NCBI GenBank assembly: GCA_021780395.1 | Contig: JAJXYU010000304.1 | Coordinates: 1-8,741 of the forward strand | Reading direction: 5' to 3' | DNA: 8,741 bases | Source of the DNA: Pseudomonadota bacterium | GTDB lineage: Bacteria; Pseudomonadota; Gammaproteobacteria; Steroidobacterales; Steroidobacteraceae | Part shown: positions 6,554-8,741 of the stretch, in pieces | How the letters are laid out: the number at the start of each line of letters is the position of its first letter | Numbering within the stretch: position 1 is the stretch's first letter | Notes under the pieces: model-generated | Told to the model about the DNA's origin: nothing | Seen by the model: the letters and a program-made list of their open reading frames with translations, nothing else | Databases searched by the model: none | Position numbers and translations under genes: made by a program

Positions 6554-7720
6554 ATGAAGTTTTCCGAACTGGTCGAACGTATCGCCGGCGACGGCGCCGA
6601 CGCCTGGATCACGCACTACGAGGCCCGCGCGGCGCGCGAGCGCGGCGAGGACGTGATCCTGCTGAGCGCCGGGGATCCGGACCTCGATACGCCGGATCCG
6701 GTGCGCGAGCGCGCGATCGAGCGCATTCGCGCGGGCGACACGCACTATACCCCGACCACCGGACGACAGCATTTGCGCGAGGCGATCGCGGGTTTGCACG
6801 CGGCGCGAACCGGCCAGCGGGTGAGCGCCGATCAAGTCGTCGTGCTCGCCGGCGCGCAGAACGGCCTGTTCGCGACGTCGCTGTGCCTTGCCGGACCGGG
6901 CGACGAGGTGATCTCGTTCGATCCGATGTACACCACCTATCCGGCGACGATCGAGGTGTCCGGCGCACGCTTGGTGCGCGTGCCGGCACCCGCTCAGCGC
7001 GGCTTCCGGATCGACCTGGCTGCGCTCGAGCGGGCGATCACGCCGAGGACCCGCGCAATCTTCCTCGCGACGCCGAGCAATCCCACCGGCGTGATCACGA
7101 ACGAAGCGGAACTCGCGGTGATCGGCGACCTCGCCGAACGCCATTCACTGTGGGTCGTCGCCGACGAGGTGTATGCCGGCATCGCGCCGGGCGGGCAGGT
7201 CCCGGGGCTCGCGACGCGCTTGCCGGAACAAGTGATCACGATCTGCAGCCTGTCGAAGACGCACGCGATGCCGGGTTGGCGCGCCGGTTGGGTCGTCGGA
7301 CCACGCGAGTTCGCGGGCCACGTCGAGTCGCTGGTGATGTGCATGCTGTTCGGATTGCCCGGCTTCGTGCAGGAGGCGGCGGCGACCGCGATCTCGATCG
7401 CGCCGCAGGCCGAGGCGCGCACCCGTGAGTACTGCGCGGTCCGCCGGTCGCTGCTGCTCGGCGAACTGCGCGGCGCGAAGAACCTCGCCTGCGCAGCTCC
7501 GGAGACCGGAATGTTCATGCTGATCGACGTGCGCGCGACCGGGCTCACGGGCTACCAGTTCATGCGCGGACTCTACGAGGCCGAGCGCGTCGCGGTGCTC
7601 GACGGTGGCGCATTCGGACGGGAAACCGCCGGGTTCGTTCGCGTCTTCATCGCGACGGACGAGCCGGTGCTGCGCGAGGCGAGCGCGCGCATCCGCCGGT
7701 TCGCAGGCTCGCTGGCGTAA
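6554..7720 (+). CDS. aruH: Arginine:pyruvate transaminase
   Basis: PLP-dependent class I/II aminotransferase, 388 residues, closely resembling Pseudomonas AruH (about 393): L-arginine + pyruvate gives 2-ketoarginine + L-alanine, the entry step of the arginine transaminase pathway. Seen: N-terminus ELVERIAGDGADAW (matching the AruH pattern), LLSAGDPDLDTPDP, GDTHYTPTTGRQHLR, VVVLAGAQNGLF, PLP contacts Asn176 (in SNPTG) and Asp204/Tyr207 (in ADEVYAG), Schiff-base Lys235 in SLSKTHAMPGWRAGW, and carboxylate-binding Arg363 in GFVRVFIA. The phrase SLSKxHAMxGWRxGWVVGP followed by LxMCMLFGLPGF is AruH-like. The start has GAGAGGA 8 nt upstream. It is divergent from aruI with 96 bp between, so one regulator could control both. 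No aldehyde dehydrogenase or guanidinobutyrase is present in the window to finish the route. Closely related transaminases with other amino-acid preferences exist, so specificity remains an inference. Confidence 0.9.
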   Translation: MKFSELVERIAGDGADAWITHYEARAARERGEDVILLSAGDPDLDTPDPVRERAIERIRAGDTHYTPTTGRQHLREAIAGLHAARTGQRVSADQVVVLAGAQNGLFATSLCLAGPGDEVISFDPMYTTYPATIEVSGARLVRVPAPAQRGFRIDLAALERAITPRTRAIFLATPSNPTGVITNEAELAVIGDLAERHSLWVVADEVYAGIAPGGQVPGLATRLPEQVITICSLSKTHAMPGWRAGWVVGPREFAGHVESLVMCMLFGLPGFVQEAAATAISIAPQAEARTREYCAVRRSLLLGELRGAKNLACAAPETGMFMLIDVRATGLTGYQFMRGLYEAERVAVLDGGAFGRETAGFVRVFIATDEPVLREASARIRRFAGSLA

Positions 7721-7738
7721 GCGCACAGCCGCGCCGGA

Positions 7739-7764
7739 TGAGCGCGACGGGCGCTATGCGCTCA
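7739..7764. terminator. Hairpin at the aruH/bkdR convergent junction, candidate terminator
   Basis: The 41-bp gap between the aruH stop (7720) and the bkdR stop (7762-7764) contains a perfect 7-bp inverted repeat TGAGCGC (7739-7745) / GCGCTCA (7758-7764). The right arm includes the bkdR stop codon. A competing shorter stem AGCGC (7741-7745) / GCGCT (7751-7755) with a 5-base loop uses the same left arm. No T-tract follows on either strand, so termination activity is a guess from position and symmetry. Confidence 0.35.
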
Positions 7765-8241
7765 GCCGAGCGGCAACGCGGTCGATTCCTTGATCACCGT
7801 GACCGCGACCGAGGAGTTCACCGACTGCACGAACGGTATCCGCGAGAGGTAATCGAGGTAGAACGCCTCGAACGACTTGATGTTCTTCGTGACGATCTTC
7901 AACAGGAAATCCCACTCCCCGGTCAGGGTGTAGCACTCGAGGACTTCGCTGCGGTCGCGGATCGCCTCCTCGAACTTGGCGATCGCGTCGCGACCCGTGG
8001 TCGCGAGCTTCACGTGCGCGAGGATCGTGACGTCGAGCCCGAGCGCCGCGCGGTCGAGCAGCGCGACCCGGCCCCGGATCACGCGCTGTTGCTCGAGTTG
8101 CTGGATGCGTCGCCAGCAGGTGGTCGTCGATTGATGCACGCGTGCGGCGACCTCGGCGACCGGCAGCGCGCCTTCGTGCTGCAGGATCCGCAGGATCTTG
8201 AGATCGAGCGCATCGAGACGAAATTGACGATTATTTTCCAT
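7762..8241 (-). CDS. bkdR: Lrp/AsnC-family regulator, probable BkdR
   Basis: A 159-residue Lrp/AsnC transcription factor, expected to sense branched-chain amino acids and activate the divergent bkd operon. Seen: N-terminal winged helix-turn-helix (LDLKILRILQHEG, then VAEVAARVHQSTTTCWRRIQQLE, about 28-50), the linker LLDRAALGLDV typical of the family, and a C-terminal RAM/effector domain (about 72-150) with ECYTLTGEWDFLLKI and LSRIPFVQSVNSS. The end, KESTALPLG, matches BkdR-type proteins, and the gene order bkdR-divergent-bkdA1 is that known in Pseudomonas putida. Start chosen at ATG 8241, which gives family length and starts just before the LDALD helix; no clear Shine-Dalgarno precedes it. 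The frame stays open to 8358 with further ATGs (8304, 8316), but those would translate the AT-rich control region. Autoregulation is likely, as repeats overlap its start codon. Confidence 0.88.
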   Translation of the reverse strand: MENNRQFRLDALDLKILRILQHEGALPVAEVAARVHQSTTTCWRRIQQLEQQRVIRGRVALLDRAALGLDVTILAHVKLATTGRDAIAKFEEAIRDRSEVLECYTLTGEWDFLLKIVTKNIKSFEAFYLDYLSRIPFVQSVNSSVAVTVIKESTALPLG

Positions 8242-8298
8242 TATGGACAATAAAATTGAACTAATTTTCCGTATTATTCGGTTTGGTTCAATGAAAAT
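8222..8298. repeat. Phased AT-rich repeats over the bkdR start and bkdR-bkdA1 gap
   Basis: An imperfect direct repeat is visible: AATTGA-N5-ATTTTCC (8222-8239) and AATTGA-N4-ATTTTCC (8254-8270), offset 31-32 bp, about three helical turns. A third half-site in the opposite orientation, GAAAAT (8293-8298), lies about 29 bp further on. ATTGAAC (8255-8261) and GTTCAAT (8286-8292) form a perfect 7-bp inverted repeat with 24 bp between. CCATTATGG (8238-8246) is a short palindrome covering the bkdR ATG. Helically phased AT-rich half-sites are what an octameric Lrp-type protein wraps; their assignment as BkdR sites is inference. Confidence 0.55.
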
Positions 8299-8334
8299 CA
8301 ACATTCCGGCGGCCATGGACGTAGATTGATCGGC
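8242..8334. promoter_or_regulatory. Divergent bkdR-bkdA1 promoter region
   Basis: The 93-bp gap is very AT-rich up to about 8304 while all neighbouring DNA is strongly GC-rich, marking it as the regulated control region. TATTAT at 8272-8277 is a one-mismatch -10 for bkdA1, but the nearest -35-like hexamers (TGGACA at 8244-8249, TTGAAC at 8256-8261) are spaced 22 and 10 bp away, so no standard promoter is complete; this would fit an activator-dependent promoter. The last 25 bp before the bkdA1 ATG are GC-rich with no good ribosome-binding site. Confidence 0.6.
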
Positions 8335-8741
8335 ATGCCGCGAAGTCCTCGTCTGCACCTGCCGCCCACCCCGGCCCGGCCCGGCGAATCGCCGGATTTC
8401 AGCTACCTGCAGCTCTCACCGGCCGGCGCCGTGCCGCGGCCGGACGTGAATGCCCGCGCCCGTGACATCGGTTACCTGTCGATCGAACTGGTGCGCGTGC
8501 TCGACGATGCGCACGATGCGGTCGGACCCTGGCATCCGCACCTCGACGCCGCGGAGTTGCAGGTCGGGCTGCGGCACATGCTGCTGACGCGGATCTACGA
8601 CGATCGCATGCAGCGCAATCAACGCTCGGGCAAGATCACGTTCTACATGCGCAGCCTCGGCGAGGAGGCCGTCTCGGTCGCGCAGTGCATGGCGCTGCGC
8701 CCGGGCGACATGCTGTTCCCGTCGTATCGCAACCAGGGTCT
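8335..8741 (+). CDS. bkdA1: Branched-chain 2-oxoacid dehydrogenase E1 alpha subunit, 3' end beyond window
   Basis: ThDP-dependent E1-alpha of the branched-chain 2-oxoacid dehydrogenase complex, which oxidatively decarboxylates the 2-oxoacids of Val, Leu and Ile to acyl-CoAs; cytoplasmic. Only 135 codons are in the window out of about 400-410. Seen: N-terminal RLHLPPTPARPG and DFSYLQLSPAG, which correspond to the Pseudomonas BkdA1-type leader that pyruvate dehydrogenase E1-alpha proteins lack, then ELVRVLDDAHDAVGPW, LTRIYDDRMQRNQRSGKITFYM (in part, about residues 84-105), SLGEEAVSVAQ, and GDMLFPSYRNQG. The ThDP motif lies beyond the edge. Start at 8335 is set by homology; the upstream Shine-Dalgarno is poor. 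Divergent from bkdR; bkdA2, bkdB and lpdV would be expected to follow. The missing part is due to the window end, not a defect. Confidence 0.93.
   Translation, partial: MPRSPRLHLPPTPARPGESPDFSYLQLSPAGAVPRPDVNARARDIGYLSIELVRVLDDAHDAVGPWHPHLDAAELQVGLRHMLLTRIYDDRMQRNQRSGKITFYMRSLGEEAVSVAQCMALRPGDMLFPSYRNQG

Noticed and set aside
8242..8358. Longer N-terminus for BkdR starting at 8358, 8316 or 8304
   Set aside because: The added residues translate the AT-rich control region and precede the normal Lrp-family start; family length fits the ATG at 8241.
8416..8622. Minus-strand open frame of 68 codons inside bkdA1
   Set aside because: Antisense shadow of BkdA1, which has strong family motifs on the plus strand.
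1..8741. Mobile element, CRISPR array, phage, toxin-antitoxin, tRNA or riboswitch
   Set aside because: No transposase or integrase motifs, no terminal repeats, no spaced direct-repeat arrays and no tRNA-like cloverleaf were seen; genes are housekeeping or catabolic and packed without foreign-looking stretches.

Overview
The window reads as chromosomal DNA of a high-GC free-living proteobacterium. Coding density is very high, third codon positions are strongly G/C, genes are spaced by tens of bases, and the family content (HtpG, AruH/AruI, BkdR/BkdA1) fits a gammaproteobacterium-like aerobic heterotroph. The exact lineage cannot be fixed by eye. There is no phage, transposon, CRISPR, tRNA or rRNA signal; this is metabolic housekeeping and catabolic DNA.

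Layout. (1) Bases 1-2240, plus strand: the 3' nine-tenths of htpG (Hsp90), then 18 bp later a small cytoplasmic DsbA-like thioredoxin-fold protein whose CxxC motif has become SPAC. (2) Bases 2270-6457, minus strand: a tightly packed run of four genes, read from right to left. These are an AruI-type ThDP-dependent 2-ketoarginine decarboxylase, a secreted allene-oxide-cyclase/dirigent-like barrel protein whose start overlaps the aruI stop, a class V aminotransferase of the 'cysteine desulfurase-like' type, and an exported TPR protein with one membrane segment and a Gly/Asp-rich tail. (3) Bases 6554-7720, plus strand, divergent from aruI: an AruH-type arginine:pyruvate transaminase. (4) Bases 7762-8241, minus strand: an Lrp/AsnC regulator that matches BkdR. 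(5) From 8335, plus strand, running off the window: the E1-alpha subunit of the branched-chain 2-oxoacid dehydrogenase (bkdA1), divergent from bkdR across a strikingly AT-rich, repeat-bearing control region.

How it fits together. AruH and AruI form the arginine transaminase route: arginine + pyruvate gives 2-ketoarginine + alanine, and decarboxylation gives 4-guanidinobutyraldehyde. The later steps (aldehyde dehydrogenase, guanidinobutyrase) are not in the window. The Bkd complex burns the 2-oxoacids of Val, Leu and Ile. The right half is therefore an amino-acid catabolism island in which two separate transaminated amino-acid products are decarboxylated, with a Bkd-type regulator between them. 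The most unexplained part is the aruI operon tail: a periplasmic lipocalin-like barrel, a PLP enzyme that lacks the persulfide cysteine, and an exported TPR protein co-oriented with a cytoplasmic decarboxylase. Convergent gene ends at 2240/2270 and 7720/7762 each hold a GC-rich hairpin. No gap between genes reaches 300 bases.
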